Counted from the first letter of the stretch, positions 1 to 13,590 are shown. The stretch: 64,000 nt of DNA from Lepisosteus oculatus (GCF_040954835.1 NC_090698.1:26403501-26467500), one strand, 5' to 3'. Program-made: numbers and translations. The notes: generated by a model not told the origin, from the letters alone.

Positions 1-289
1 AGAATCTTCTATTTTTAGGAAACTAAATAACTGAAAACTCTATTAATAAAACTTGCAACATTAACAGGGTTAATATAAGTATAGTCGCAATGTCCTGTTC
101 TGATATTAATTTAAAAGAAACCCTTTGTATTTGGTATTGTTTTTTTATAATAAGAAGTTTTTTTAATGACAAAAGACAAAATAGAAAAGAGTATTCCACA
201 AATAATTGTTTGACAATTAGATCACCTTAAACTTTTGGTTAAAACAAAACCAGAGATATTGGCAAAGGGAAAACTGTGCTAAAGGAATT
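1..289. other. Flank, nothing recognised
   Basis: AT-rich sequence without an open frame, exon or repeat that I recognise. Confidence 0.5.
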
Positions 290-760
290 ACAAAAAGACT
301 TTGACAACATCTTGGATTGGCAGTTTCAAAGGGAATATTGATTAATGCAAAGTGATCCACACTGGATCAAAAGATGAGCAACCATGAAGGATTCAGATGA
401 CTGCCATATACAGACACATTAAAGGAGTCAAATCCTCAGGATTATAGAAAGGGTCAACTAAAGTGCAGCTACAGGGTTAGTAATGAGGCAACTGAACTAA
501 TTTCCAGAAGAAGAAAAAAAACTGAGAAAAAAAGTGGTACTTTATACAAAGGGTGGTGGGTGTCAGGAACAGACTTCCAGCAAGGGGGTTTCCGCCCAAA
601 CCCTGCTTCAAGAAACGGAGAAACTCCATCTGAGTCACTAAACTAGGTACCTACTGTACTGTACCAAACGTACCACCAAAGAAACATGATGAGGCCTCCA
701 CTGGTTTGTAACCTTTTATGTTCTTTCGAATGTAAAAAACACTAACAAAATCTATTACAG
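290..760 (+). mobile_element. CR1-like LINE remnant (RT C-terminus and 3' end)
   Basis: Broken reading resembles the end of a LINE reverse transcriptase: LQKDFDNILDW, then a degraded CKVxH block (AATGCAAAGTGATCCAC), then AGGGTGGTGGGTGTCAGGAACAG, the phrase found near the 3' end of this repeat family elsewhere in the window. Ends about 140 bases before the il6st STAT-site cluster. Many stops; inactive. Confidence 0.5.
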
Positions 761-899
761 GAATACACGGGGAGACTTGTGCAAAACATACTGCACCTCC
801 TCCCATCTTTTACATACTCCGGTTACAGTCATTTCTAATAGGTTTTGCAACAAATCGCTTTTTTTCTTTAAATAGCCAAGTGAACAATTAATCAACAGC

Positions 900-1130
900 T
901 ACTTTTCTTTGGAACATTTTCCGTTTAAATGAAGTTTGCAAACTTCAGCGAAATCATTTAACTCTTCGCAGAACAGCTCTCCGCCAAAGCCCTCACAAAT
1001 CAGGACGACAAATGAAAACCTGATCCCGAATCCATGAATATGTGCGATGTTTCAGGGAAAACAGGCGGAGAGTAACGGGAACTGTCGCACACGGCAGCGT
1101 GCGGAACCCTTGATGGGCGGCAGTGCTGGC
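900..1130 (+). promoter_or_regulatory. il6st: Probable il6st promoter with STAT-type site cluster
   Basis: This stretch turns GC- and CpG-rich near 1060-1180 in otherwise AT-rich DNA and precedes a good splice donor at 1330. It carries three TTCN3GAA motifs (944-952, 965-973, 1051-1059) and a TTCN4GAA (905-914), the binding consensus of STAT factors. gp130 signals through STAT3 and the mammalian promoter is reported to respond to STATs, so feedback control is a reasonable inference. I see no clear TATA box, as expected for a CpG-type promoter. The transcription start is not fixed by sequence alone. Confidence 0.5.
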
Positions 1131-1329
1131 GAATCAGAGGCCGCGGCGGAAAGCCGAGAGTTCAGAGCGAGAGAGCTGGCTTTCATCCCTCTAACCTGAT
1201 GTGGCTCTTTGGGAGACAAGATTGTCGGTCTGTGTGCGACCGCTCATGACAAAAAAAAATGATCTTAAAAACGTTCTATACGGAAATATTCGTGAGGATT
1301 TAAGGCTTGCTTTTCTCCGTCCTAAGCCT
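1130..1329 (+). other. il6st: Candidate il6st non-coding first exon
   Basis: A CpG-rich stretch ends in a good splice donor (GTAAGTG, GT at 1330). il6st in other vertebrates begins with non-coding exons far upstream of the signal-peptide exon, and the coding exon at 16499 opens after an acceptor with 23 bases of leader, so an upstream exon must exist. The left boundary is a guess. Confidence 0.4.
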
Positions 1330-2919
1330 GTAAGTGTTTCTTTTTCTTTAAAGTGTGAATAAATCGGTACGTTAGCTCATGATTAGAGACTTGAGGTCGG
1401 GCGCTTGTTATCGGATGTGACGTTAAATGGAGATATGTTGCGAATTACAATTTGCATTAAAGTGCGTTATACCTTTATTCTTGATTGTTAGCAGGGTGAT
1501 TTAATTTTGCATTTGGCTTTTTTCCTCCCAATATACTGACACATAGTTGAAAACTTCGCACAAAGTAGAGGACAGTGAAAACGAAAGTTGGAAATTCAGC
1601 TCACAAGCGCTCTGCATAATAATCCTCGTTTTAGATATCCATGTATTTCAGTTCTCATCCCTGAAATCGCTGTCATATAATTAGATCGAAGGATCTAATC
1701 GTTTAGTTAAAATCGTAAGCTAATTCCTCGAAGAGCTGGTCGAAGCGGGGTTACATGACAAGAAGCTATCCGTAATTCAAGTTTGCCATTAGGCCTCGTC
1801 TTATTGCAAAATGTAAAACTGGTTGCTAGCCCTGTCTTACAGTAAATGCTCCAGGGGTACCCGGGCAGCGGGCCGTGTTTTTCCGTTGGCCCCGGACACA
1901 GTTTTGTTGAGGGGAGAAGCAGTCGGGGATTTATTAAGGGTCCCCAGTAAAGCCCTGTAGCAGGCGTCCTGTACCTGTACGCGGCTGAAATTGTAAAATG
2001 AGTTTTTCCAGCTTTGTCTTCATCTTCTAAACATGTTGCAACGGGGGCTGTCTTCGAGTTCAAGAGCCTTTGAACTACTGGTCTAACGTAGGTTTTCCAA
2101 AATTGAGTTAACATAATGCCGTCTCGAACTTCATTAACACTTTAAAAACAACTTTTCGAAGCGAGTAGTACGATAAATCAAATATAGATGCTTCTTTCAA
2201 AGCTAATAAAGCTAATATTTTGTTCCACTGTTTTCATTGATTTGCGGAGTTGTTTCTGGTGCATCGAATAATACAACAAACAGAAAATAACATACGGTAT
2301 ATAGTTAAATATTTATCATCAACATTATCCTGAAAAAATCTCATTTTTTCACGATCACATAGTAATAGAGGAAAGTATTAGTACTTCCTGACAAATGCTG
2401 GAACAAAACCGTTTGCCACTCTCTACGAAAGATTTGTGAATGTTATCACAGAAATAGGTAAGAAAGATTTGATTTAACGTCACCTCCCTAATTAACTGAT
2501 GTCTTAATTTTCAGAGCGCTACATACAGTATCATCGTTTTGTGTTATAGTAAAAAGATGAGACATGAATGATATTTGACAACAATGTTCACTGTGTGTAG
2601 GATTTCCTACTGTATTTCTGTGCATTGATGGTCACAGATTATAAATTCTCCAATAACTGAATCTCACTGGATTAAGACTAATTAATTCACTTTTATAAGT
2701 AACAGCAGATTTTGTTGGAGATATGATTGTATTATATACATCGTTGTACAATTCACTGATTGCAATGGCTACATTATATTTTTCCATAATCTAAGCAATC
2801 AATGAAATGATGGAAATTTGCAAAACTTGTAGGCCAATATACAGTATAAGCACACAAGAAAAAGTTTTCTCATTTATAGCCTAAGCCTTACTCTTTTTGG
2901 TGATGTGGTTTTAGTTTAG

Positions 2920-4110
2920 CTAGAAGGGTATTAAACATCATCCATCTGCTTTCTTGAAGGCTCTCGATGTCTGTGCCTCCACCTGTTGGATACACCTACA
3001 ACCTTTTGTGTACAGAAGGGCTTCCTATTACTCATTCTAAATTAGTTTTTTTTAGATTACCTGAGACTAAAATAGCACTCTGGGTTAAATCTGTCCTTGA
3101 AATTTTACCTACTTGAATCAAATGACCTGTCAGTCTCTTCTGTACTAGAATGAAATGAAAGGCTGGTTCTTTATCATGTTTGTATATGGAAGTCCTCTGT
3201 GACCATGTCATGTCTTTTATGTAGTATGGTGACCAAGGTCAGCTGTGTTTTAATTGTTATAAATACTTATTTTCTCTCTATACTTAAGCATTGTGTGGCA
3301 CAACATTAGGACCTGTTACAGAAATGAAACAGCTTGATTAGTTTATTGGTTTGTTTTTGTGCCCCTCTTTGTAAACAGTTGCAATTCTCCAGTCTATTGG
3401 TGCCACTCCCATCTGCATTGAGTGTTGAAAAGTTGGCCTTAAGGATCTATGAATAACATTCCTTTTTTTCCTTACATACAGCTAAGCAAATGCAATTTGT
3501 TACCTTTATGATACCTTAGCTCCTGTACATACCTGGTATCAATTATGCTACAAATGCCCAATACTGATGGAGCTACTCCTATATCAAGGGACATGTTATT
3601 GATATCAGATATTGTAAAAACCTGCAAAAATGTTAATTTAGCATGTCTTCCATTTTTTTCTTCAGTTATTAATCCCATGTTGTAGACTAAATACTTCAAC
3701 TTATCAAGTTTTCTTAATGTAGAAAACTGGTTTGTCTTATTTGTTGCTGAAATATCCTTTCTCAGTAGCTGTGTTGCAGCTCAATGCAGTCTTTTTTTTG
3801 TTTGAATTTGGGGTCTTTTTGCAAATTCTGTCGCAAACTCTCTTCCTTCTGATTTGCTTCTCAGTCTCTTCTTTTACCCACCAACTTGGACAGATCTCAT
3901 TTAAAGTTAATTTGTTTTGAGCTTATAACATTTTTTTAAGAAAAGCTCGCCTTCTCCGCTCCACCTTTAGCAATTTAATCTCCGCAGATACTCTCTTGAT
4001 TCCACCTTGGTTATTTGAAACCACTAGGTCAAAAAACTGTGTCTTTCTTAGTATTTTCTAGTTGTTGCCCTAACAAACTGGGTTAAGATCATTTAACCCC
4101 TCCCCCCCAA
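2920..4110 (-). mobile_element. Degenerate LINE remnant, CR1/L2 type
   Basis: The minus strand near 3360-3480 keeps the shape of an RT block (reverse of CCAGTCTATTGGTGCCACTC and the text that follows it), and 2940-3240 holds the repeat-family 3' part (CTTGAAGG, TGTGTACAGAAGGGCTTCCT). Heavily decayed with internal deletion. The right limit is uncertain. Confidence 0.4.
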
Positions 4111-7100
4111 AGAAAAAAACAAACTCAAAACCAAAACTACCAGGCATTCAAAACCAAAGCCTCCTGGCATCTGGATAGCTTCTTAACCAGAACACTAGAA
4201 TACGTGTTGTAGTGTGCATATAACTGTGAACCTGTGCATGTTCATTCAGTAAAGTGTATATGTATAATCAGTTGTTTCTATGTTTTTGCACCTACAGTAA
4301 CTCACCACCTACTACACCTTGTGCAAGTAAAGTGATTCTGATGAGCAATATCAATTTCAGCATTGGTATTCCTAATTGCAATATCTCAATTAAATTGTGG
4401 AAAATTAAAATCTCTCTATATTATCATGTCACCCTTAATACAAAATAGTATGAAATGAGAAACCTGAGGAACCTTGCACCCATGGTCTGCATTAGGTGCA
4501 TGTGAATGTTTTGTTGTGTCTTGTTTAGAGTTTATTCAGATGGTGCATAGCAATACGCAGCATGATTATAAAAGCTACTTGATAACCCCTCAAAAACATG
4601 CCCAGATATCATTTTCTCCTAAGTGTCGCAGTAGGGTTAATTTGCCATTTTTGATTGTGTTACTATTTTTCAACTTTCCAGCTAACAAATTTCATAGAAG
4701 GTTGCATTTTGTGCTTTGATGAAAGTTAATCTAATTATTTTATTGCATAATTGAGAAAGAGGTCTGTACTGTTATACTGTAGTATTTGTATTCTTGCATT
4801 AGGAGCAATCAGTTGTCTTTTGCAGAATACAGATGACGAGAAACAATTTACATACATAGTTCAGTCTTTTAATCTTTTTTATTACTAAATGTTTGCTTTA
4901 TTTATTTGGACTAAATAAAAAAATAATATTAAAACAGTGTGCAAAATACCACTTGAAGTTAAAAAAATCTTTTAACATTCTACATTCTACAATAAATTCT
5001 ACATTCATTTTTAAAATTGTGCTCTATTTTAAAGTTAATTCTTCAGGTTTCCCAATTTATAGTTTATCAGACTTAATACCTGGAAGTGAAAATGCTTTTT
5101 TCAAACAACCTGACACAGTTTTGACTTATAATTTCAATTGAAAAGCTATTGCAACCTAAACCTAATTGAAAACTTTCAGGTAATCAGAACATCAGTTTCA
5201 AACAATTTGAAAGTTACTCCTAAGTTTGAGCTACTGAAATAGTTTGATTTAAGTACTGTATCTTATCCAGATGTTCAGTGATGGTCAGTGTTGTTAAAAT
5301 GATGGAATAGGAATTGGAGTTTTTAAAGAAGCAAAGAATATTGCAGATGGTTCTGACTGGGGGAAAAATGGGTAAAGACTAACTTTAACAAAACATGTAT
5401 AGATTAACCTTAACACTGACTGTTTACTATTGTCTCAGGGTATATATTTGATTTAAGACAGGAAATTTCTTAGTGTTCCCAAAGTCACTCTTTTCCAGCT
5501 CATCAGTGTTGTATGCAGGTGGTTTTGCCTTCAGGCATCTTTGGAATTCAATGGGTTATTGACATTATTTGGAAAACCTAGAATTTGTTTGTTTTTGGAT
5601 GTCGATAGAGTTTTTGCCTCTTGTTTTTCTTTTATGATAATCATCTTTAGTCATATTGTTTTGATCAGTTTTGGTGACACATTTTGTGACATTTTTTGTC
5701 AATGTCACTGCCTTTCCCATCTAACCTGTTTCTGCTTTTGGAGATTAGATATTGAACTTTTAACATTAAACCCCTTTTGTTTGTTTTATTTTCAGGCCTT
5801 TTGTGAATGGTCAGTTCACTGAGTTGCTTTTTTTTTGCAGTATACTAAATTCTGAAACATTCCAGCTTCATTTCTTGTTGTTAATCATTCTCTTTACTAT
5901 AAATATCTAGAGCCCATTTCCCCAAATCAGCACATACTGTATTGCAGTTCCTTATTTTCAGATGCTGCTGATGTTTTCTGTCTTGCAGTTAATGCTGGGT
6001 TGCAAATTGTAGTTGACTTTTGCTCGTTGACTCCCAATAAACCTAAAGTGATCATTAAAAGTTTAGACATTTAGTGTTTGGTATTTGGTGAATGCTGTTC
6101 AGTATTTAAACTGTTCCACTTGAATTAGTGAAGTGTATTTAGAAAAAATATGCATGTAGCTTGATGTACAGCTAATCCAGATACTGTACACAGAGGAACA
6201 AAATGTAATCTGAGAGTCACAGAGTGATCAGCTTTATGTCACATTTCTGCAGTGCTGTAACGCTGCACATTATAGAAGATAAGAATTATATGTCATTGAC
6301 ATAGTTTACAGCAATGCCTGTTGATTAGCATCTGCCTAATTAGAGAAGAGGGTTCTGATTTGAGGTGAAACATTAAAATCATGTGGGGTTACTAGTGCAG
6401 AACTACACAGAGCACCACCTGGCCTGTTGCTCTTTGTAATCAGCATCAATCACTCTGGAACAATTTAACCTTGTTGAATTTTAGCTGGGTGGGATAGGAG
6501 ACTCTGCTGCAGCCACTAAAGCAATCTAAGAAGATCTGTGCATTGCAGAAATAGCAAGATACAATGGTAAGAAATTTCAATTTAAGCAGCTGTTCTTTAT
6601 TGAGTTCAGGTGATAAGAATCTACTGATAACAAAATATGGTTAATTCTGCTTGAGTAGGAAAGTGATTTTATGTTGACACCTCTCCTACATAATATGGGG
6701 AAGCAGTGAAGAGTTGAGAGTGCTTGGACATGTTGTGGAAAGTGCTGAATTCTGTTTCTGGAAAATCATGTCACAGCCTTGTAATTTATGTGGAATACTC
6801 GTTAAACTGCTGTATATATCTTGGGGCTTCACTTAAAAATGTGTCGAACCAGTACACTTGTGTTCCCTATTACGTGTGTTTTATAGTGTATAAACCCAGT
6901 GACCAAACACCTTTATGAGTCACAGCAAAGTTAGTCCGGAGGACTCTGAGAAAGCAATGAAATCTTTGACTGTAAATGAAAGCTTTAATAACACACTTCG
7001 TGAAATATTGCCTAATCATAATTAACAGGTTTTATAGTTCTTAATATTGACAATATTGTTGTAATTGTTTTGCATTCCACTAGAGAGTGTGTTAAAATGT

Positions 7101-8749
7101 TAAAAAGTCATATTGCAGAATCGTTTAGATCCCTCAATTACAATTTAGTCGGTCGTTTTTTTAATTGAATCAACATTCTCATTATGCAAACCATGGGTTA
7201 CTTAAACAATTTCAAAGTGTAGCAAATTATTGATAGTTTGTGTGATGAAATGTATATGAACTTCTGTATGAACAAACTGCTCGTTTGTTGTACTGATCAG
7301 AATTCTGCCCTTACTGGTAGCTTGTTCCATCTGTTTTCTGGATAAACTTCGGCTCATCTTCAGGTGACGAAAAACTGGTTTATTGAACACTTTAGTGTTG
7401 TAACCTCTTGGCATATCATTTACAAAGAGGGATTAATCATCTTTTGCAACATCATAGTCTACCATGCTTTCTGATATTGATATATGTGCATTCTCAGTTG
7501 TACCAGCTAAAAAGTAGGTGTATATTACACTGCCTGAAAGTATCATTTGTGATATTAACCCAGCACTCACTCCATGTCAGTATATGGTCTGCAAGTTCTT
7601 CTTTAACTAACATGTAGTAATGCAGTATTTTTGTGTTTAAATGAGTGCTTTTCATGTGTTATGTTGAAGAAGTGCATTAGTCTGTACATGCAGCAGCAGG
7701 CTGAAAGGTCACGATGTGTTGCAACTTTGCAACATCAATATTTTACAACAGATCTTTTAGGGAAATTCTCTGTGTACTCTTGGGCGAGTTAATATGCATT
7801 TTCTTTTTTTAAATGCCTAAAAGAATGTCATGATAATAGATCGTTTTTAATATATTCATATATTCTTAAATAATGCACTGAATGTAGTTTATAACCAAAT
7901 AAAAGCTTAACTAAAGTGATTTGAAAATCTCTGCATTTATGATTTATGACAGATTTTTACCTAGTCTTTTAAAAAGAATCTAAATCTGTTTGAAAACACC
8001 TGATCCAGAATTTCTAATGAAAAACACTTCACCTTTTACGCATAGAAAATTTGGCAAAAATGCTCGACATTCATTTAAAAGTAAATATCCAATGAAGCAT
8101 GTCTCCTTTTTGCACGATCTCTGAACTTTGCTACTTTTTGCATTGGAGTGTAACAACATTGGAGTGAGAGTAGCTATACGAACAATATCCTTTCAGATTC
8201 TTTGTCAGTTTTGTTCATTTTTTTATGCGAGCTCTTGAATATTTTTACCCAGTAATGTACTGTTTATGTAGCTTTTTTTACAGATCTTTTATCACAGATC
8301 TGAGTAATGAAAGCATATTGCTTTAGATCATATTGAAATAGTGATGGATAAATATCTGAAGACAGATAAATTATGCTAGTACTTAGAAAAGGGCTGTTTA
8401 TATCTGATTGAGGTTTGGATGCAGATTTCACATCCTAGAAGATGAATTACTCATAGTGAATGTTTGTACCAGTTAATTAATTTACCCTTCACCCTCCCTT
8501 CTAAACGTGCTATTCAAATTCACCCACGGCTTGTTCACTGGAACGAGCTGAAGATTTTTTTTTGAGGTACAGTAGTTTTCCGTTATCGTTGGTGGAGGTG
8601 GAGGTGCGGTTGAGTGCGAGGTACAGGTAGCGGACAAAAATGTGTGCATGTTGAAAGCAAGGACTACCACACAGGTGCTGCTCATGCATTAGTTTACCAA
8701 ATAACATCCCAGCATGCCTTGAGTCCTGTATAAAAGTAATGGACAGACC

Positions 8750-9775
8750 TGGTTGCCAATAATTCTGGCTGGCATGGCTGCAAGAGGAGACCCCAGCGAC
8801 TCGGACTGAAGGGTGATTTTCAGGGCATAGTTGGCTGGAGCTTCAGTGACCAAGACAGGTCAATTTGCAGTTGTTTCACGCACCGCAGTGTCTAATTTGA
8901 GGTGAGTTCTTTCCCTCAGAGTTCTGTACTGACAACAGCAAAGGGCAACACTGAGTGGAAGCACATATTTCATGATCGTGGTATCTGTGCTTTAATTCGA
9001 AATACCAGCAAAAAAGACAGTTGACTGCCATTATCAACTTGGGGGGTGAGTAGCCAGTTTAATCAAAAACTGTCCACTGTGAACTCCATAAAGCAGGATA
9101 GTATAGTATAGTCAGGTTGGTCATTACAACTGACAATACACATTAGCAATTGCTGTGGTATAAAGAACTCAGGCAGCGGACTACAGTGGAGAAATGTGAT
9201 AAAGTTGAATCATCCTTCACCATTACTTCTGTTCTCGACAAACAGACAAGTGCATATGTGGTGCCTACCTAAGGAACTCACCAGCCCCAAGTGCTTGGTT
9301 CCAACAGTGAAGGGTTCTAGTGGTTCTGTAATGTTGTGGTCCCATTTTTCTGTAATGGTTTGGGTGCACTCATTCCCTTAAAGGGCAAGGTCAGTGCTAA
9401 TTGCTGCTTAATGGCAGTGAATGATCATCTTCCCCTCATGCTGCAGCTTTTTCTTTTTCTGGCTTGGAGGGCTTTCTGCCAGGGTGACTATGCACCCATT
9501 CACGGAGCGCATGTGTTCATCCAGTGGTTAGATGAGAAAGATACTGATGTTCTCTAAATGTCCTTGCTCTCTCAGTCACCAGATCTGCACCCGAACACTT
9601 ATGGGATATTCTGAAACGCTGCCTGAGACGGCCATTTACCACCACCGTCGGCCAAGCAAGAGTTGATTGATTTTCAAAAAATTGCAATTGCAAAATCTGC
9701 ATCCCTTCTGCAGAATCATAGACACTGATAGAGTCTGCCTCAGCACATACAGGCCAAATTGGCCACATGTAGTGC
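8750..9775 (+). mobile_element. Dead Tc1-like DNA transposon
   Basis: Frames broken by stops and shifts spell pieces of a Tc1/mariner (DDE type) transposase in order: GASVTKTGQFAVVSRTAVS near 8840-8895, PKELTSPKCLVPTVK near 9265-9310, SVMVW near 9350, a degraded catalytic block CQGDYAPIHGAHVF near 9478-9520 (normally QDNAPxHxA), DEKDTDVL near 9535 and a SPDLHPN block near 9580. The second catalytic Asp lies in GDYAP. Inverted ends were not identified. Confidence 0.75.
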
Positions 9776-12583
9776 CCAGCTCTCTATTAGGAGTCCTTAG
9801 ATAGGTGTTTCCATTTGTTTGCCTTTTTCCTACAGTTACAATAAACGTATACATAAAAACATATAATGATAAATAAGGGGAATTCAAATTTATCCGGGAA
9901 CTTGTGACAAACTATTACGACTGCTTGCGTCATGCTTTAGAATGTAGAATATCTGACGCCATAGAGCAAATGATACATTAAAGCTGTCTTTACTTTGGGT
10001 TCAGTGTACTAAAAAATACCACTAACATTGGTTTAGCTGCATTTTTAATGTTTTTAATTTTGTTTATATTTGTTTCTTTGGATGGTTCATCTTGTCCTCC
10101 AGTCCCATCTTATTTTTCTTATCTAGTGGCCTTCAGTTGACATTATTATGAGTATACTAGTTTGTGGTATTAAATTTAATCTTCTGTGGGTTTCACCAGT
10201 TTGCAGTTGCAATATGTACCAAGCCAATCTTGTTTCCTGCCACTGAGAAAGTCCTAAAGTCCCTTTCCTAGATTATTTTCCTGCATGATCAAATACTTAT
10301 CATAGGTGGTCAGTAAGTATTAGCTTCACACTGTTGTTGTACTATGGGACAACAATAATATAAGCTGTTCCTTTTCTCCAGCACCTTCGGTTATTATTAT
10401 CAGTAATAGACTGCACCATTGAATGGCAGTTACATAGAAGAGGTACGATTACTGTAATCGCAATCAAGTTTTTCTGTGAGGTGTTTGAAGAAGGAATCTT
10501 TCAATAAGCAGGTTCAGTAATTCGTGTAATTCCTTACATGAGCTTTCCAAAGGTTGTGTTTAGATTCTTGAAGTGTAACAGTCAACCTAAGCATTAAGTT
10601 TTTGCTTTGATAATCTGTTGCACAGTAACTCATCTGAGGTGCTTCTGACATTGCTGAAGGCAAATGAAAACCTAGTTTCTGTAGATGAAATACCTGTACC
10701 ATTTAAGGGATTTGGACTGACCTGTGAAGTCATATCTGGCACACCAGCAGCAAAGCTGAAATGGCATGTGTTTAACAGGAAATAAGAGCTATTTTCATTT
10801 CTCCCATCCTTTTCTCATCAATCTTTTGTGTGTAGTGTAGCGATTTCCGCAGCTCTCGACAGCCGCGCCTCCTTCATACTTAGTAAAGAGTGAGACTTGA
10901 GTCAATGCAGGAAAGGAAGTTGAAGAACTGTGGTATACCCTGTAGGTAACATTTTGTGTGTGTGACCGTCTTCTCTCACTCTAGCCCTCTTAGGTTGTGA
11001 CTCTATTGTGCTAAAATCCTTGACATTGTAAAACAGGCTCAGACTTGAAATGTAGAACTTGACCTTATATTTTTTGGCCCTAGACCTTAATTTTGGTTTG
11101 GTGTTTACTTTAGCATTCAGTCTGATTGAGCAAATTGCAGGTTTTAAAACTGTTTTGCCCCTGATCACAGTGTGCTATGTGTTAATTTTGTTGTATTACT
11201 ATAAGTGACAGAACTTTTCAGGTAAAATAAAGAAGTATTTTGAGTTATTGGACCACAATATCCTACAGTAGTAGTGTAATGTAAGCCAAGTTAATTTTAA
11301 AGTCAGTTTAATTTTTTTTTTGAGGGGGGGGCATAGACTTCTGAAAAGGTATACATGAAAGTTACCCAACAAAGTATCATGATGTAACATGAAAAAAAGT
11401 ATTGAAATGATAGGATTGGGTGGGGTTTTACAAGAAATGGAACCTTTGTTAAAAATAAAAACTTGAGTAGCCACAAAAAATTAAAAATGTGTGGAAGTCG
11501 TGGTTAGTAAGCTGCTGTGCTTAGTTAATTTTGCATGTGTATTTCCCTGACATCTGCTGGCTGCTGTTTAGTGGTTTAACCGCAATGTTTAGCAGTTCAG
11601 AAGCTCATGCCTTTATATTTTTTAAATAATGCAGGGTATAAATGCAAAAAGACCAGACCCAGGTGCAGTAATCATGGAGAAATAATAACAATAGCAATGA
11701 AAAATAAAGATGTTTCCTAATGAAATAGGGTATTTAAAAATGCATAATTCCCAGAACGTTCTCTAATCTACAGAAAAACAGAACGAGTGTTTTAAGGACC
11801 TAAATCAAGTTACAGATTCCAGGAGGTTATTAAATTCATTGTTGATTTGAAGCATTCAAAGCATTCATTTTCATTTTTGAATGCACTCAGGCTGGACAGA
11901 TTTATCAGAGATACAGAAGTGTCTCCTTTTTCATTTATGCTTGCACAGCCATCTCGTTTTCTCGTTTCTCAGTTTCTTTTTTTACTATTAGTGGTGAGGT
12001 TATCGGGGTGAGCTGGGCTTACCCGTGGTAGACGTCTGTTTTTGACCTTTTCTTGCCTCCCGTTGCTGGTCTCTCACACAGAGAGACCCCAGGTGCTTGT
12101 AGTCTGGGAATCTTAGGGATGTGAGATACCCCAGGTGGGCTCTCATTGTATCAGGTGACTTCACACAGTAACTATTTGGAATCTTCCCTTGGGCATCTAA
12201 CTGGTAGGTGTCAGTTAACCTTCAGCGGTCCTAAATGGTAAACCTTGTGCACTGAAAATAGTGTGTACTGAAGAACTTCAGTTTCACTGAAAAGTTTTAA
12301 CTGGCAACTCTCCTTGCCAGGAGAGTAAACTACCATTTACAAGAAGCCAGTGTTCTGTCAGTTTGTCAAAGTTAAAAAGGAATTACTAAATTAGTGCTGT
12401 ACAAATTCACCGCCCTTCTGGGAGGACTCCATTTACTTTAAAAGTGTTTTAGTTAGAAAAGAAACATAATCAAGAACACCAAAAATATCTATAATCCTCA
12501 GCATGGGACAACGTGTAGAAGTATGAATCTGTTGGCCACTAACAGCACAGAAGTTGTGATTTATGGTTGTGAAAAACTGGTAA

Positions 12584-13123
12584 TAAGCTTACACTGGACA
12601 CTCCACTCAAAGCGCTTTACAGGTAATGGGGACTCCCCTCCACCACCACCAATGTGCAGCATCCACCTGCATCCACCTGGATGATGCGACGGCAGCCATA
12701 GTGCGCCAGAACACTCACCACACATCAGCTATCAGTGGGGAGGAGAGCAGAGTAATTAAGCGGGGGATTGTAAGGAGGCCATGATTGATAAAGGCCAATG
12801 GGAAATTTGGCCAGGATGCCGGGGTACACCCCTACTCTTTTCGAGAAACACCCTGGGATTTTTAATGACCTCGGTTTTACGTCTCATCCGAAGGACGGCG
12901 CCTGTTTACAGTATAGTGTCCCCGTCACTACACTGGGGCATTAGGACCCACATGAGCCGCAGGGTTAGCGCCCCCTGCTGGCCCCACTAACGCCTCTTCC
13001 AGCAGCAACCTTAGTTTTTCCCAGGTGGTCTCCCATCCAGGTACTGACCAGGCTCACACCTGCTTAGCTTCAGTGGGTTGCCAGTTGTGAGTTCCAGGGT
13101 GATATGGCTGCTGGCTATCACCA
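12584..13123 (-). mobile_element. 5S rRNA-headed SINE (SINE3/DeuSINE-like), full copy
   Basis: Read on the minus strand, 13122-13013 matches 5S rRNA: GCCATATCACCCTGGAACTC, then GAAGCTAAGCAGGTGTGAGC and GGATGGGAGACCACCTGGGA. The body follows, with a conserved central block (ATTAAAAATCCCAGGG; GGTGGATGCTGCACATTGGT), and ends in the LINE-type tail AAAGCGCTTTGAGTGGAGTG. The tail lacks about 17 bases present in the copy at 49.1 kb. Internal promoter boxes of the 5S head would drive pol III transcription of such elements. Confidence 0.8.
13013..13122 (-). pseudogene. 5S rRNA-derived head of the SINE
   Basis: About 110 bases resembling 5S rRNA with several substitutions. It is fused to SINE body sequence and is not a 5S gene. 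Confidence 0.75.
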
Positions 13124-13499
13124 GCCCTTGAAAAGTCTTTGACAGTGTGAAAAGTGCAATTGACATATCTTTAAAATGTCTACCTTGTCTGAGTACTCAT
13201 ATTTAGAACTTCAATCTTCATCTTTACAGAGCTGTCTCTTCCAGGGGAGAAAAAAAAAACTTCTGTGCAGTAGCTGCTGGAGTTCTATGCAGGATCTGTG
13301 TTCCTGTTGCTAGCTTCAACTGTGTTTTGTCACATCTGTTTTGTCAAGTATGTGACTAATTGCATATTTGTCTAGCACCTGATGGAGTGCATGCACTCTT
13401 AAATGAAGGTTACTGGATATCCATAGTGTTGCAGAAACCATCTCGGTGTAGCCACATGGTTTCAGGAATGCATGATTCTTAAAATAGAGCTTGATGTAA

Positions 13500-13590
13500 T
13501 CTTTCGATCATTAAGAGCAAGCAAACAAGCAAGATGACCCCAATGGCTTCCTCACCTTTGTAACACATTTCCTGTTCTTATGTTCTTAAA
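13500..13590 (+). repeat. CR1-like LINE 3' end fragment
   Basis: CCCCAATGGCTTCCTCACCTTTGTAACAC... TTCTTATGTTCTTA, the terminal phrase of the family (compare 36720-36770 and 53636-53680). Confidence 0.45.

Noticed and set aside
1707..2114. 135-codon open frame on the minus strand after the il6st first exon
   Set aside because: No domain, signal peptide or family phrase, no splice context, and the reading looks random. It lies in mid-GC DNA where such frames arise by chance.
13013..13122. 5S rRNA gene
   Set aside because: It carries several changes and is joined directly to SINE body and tail, so it is the head of a retroposon.
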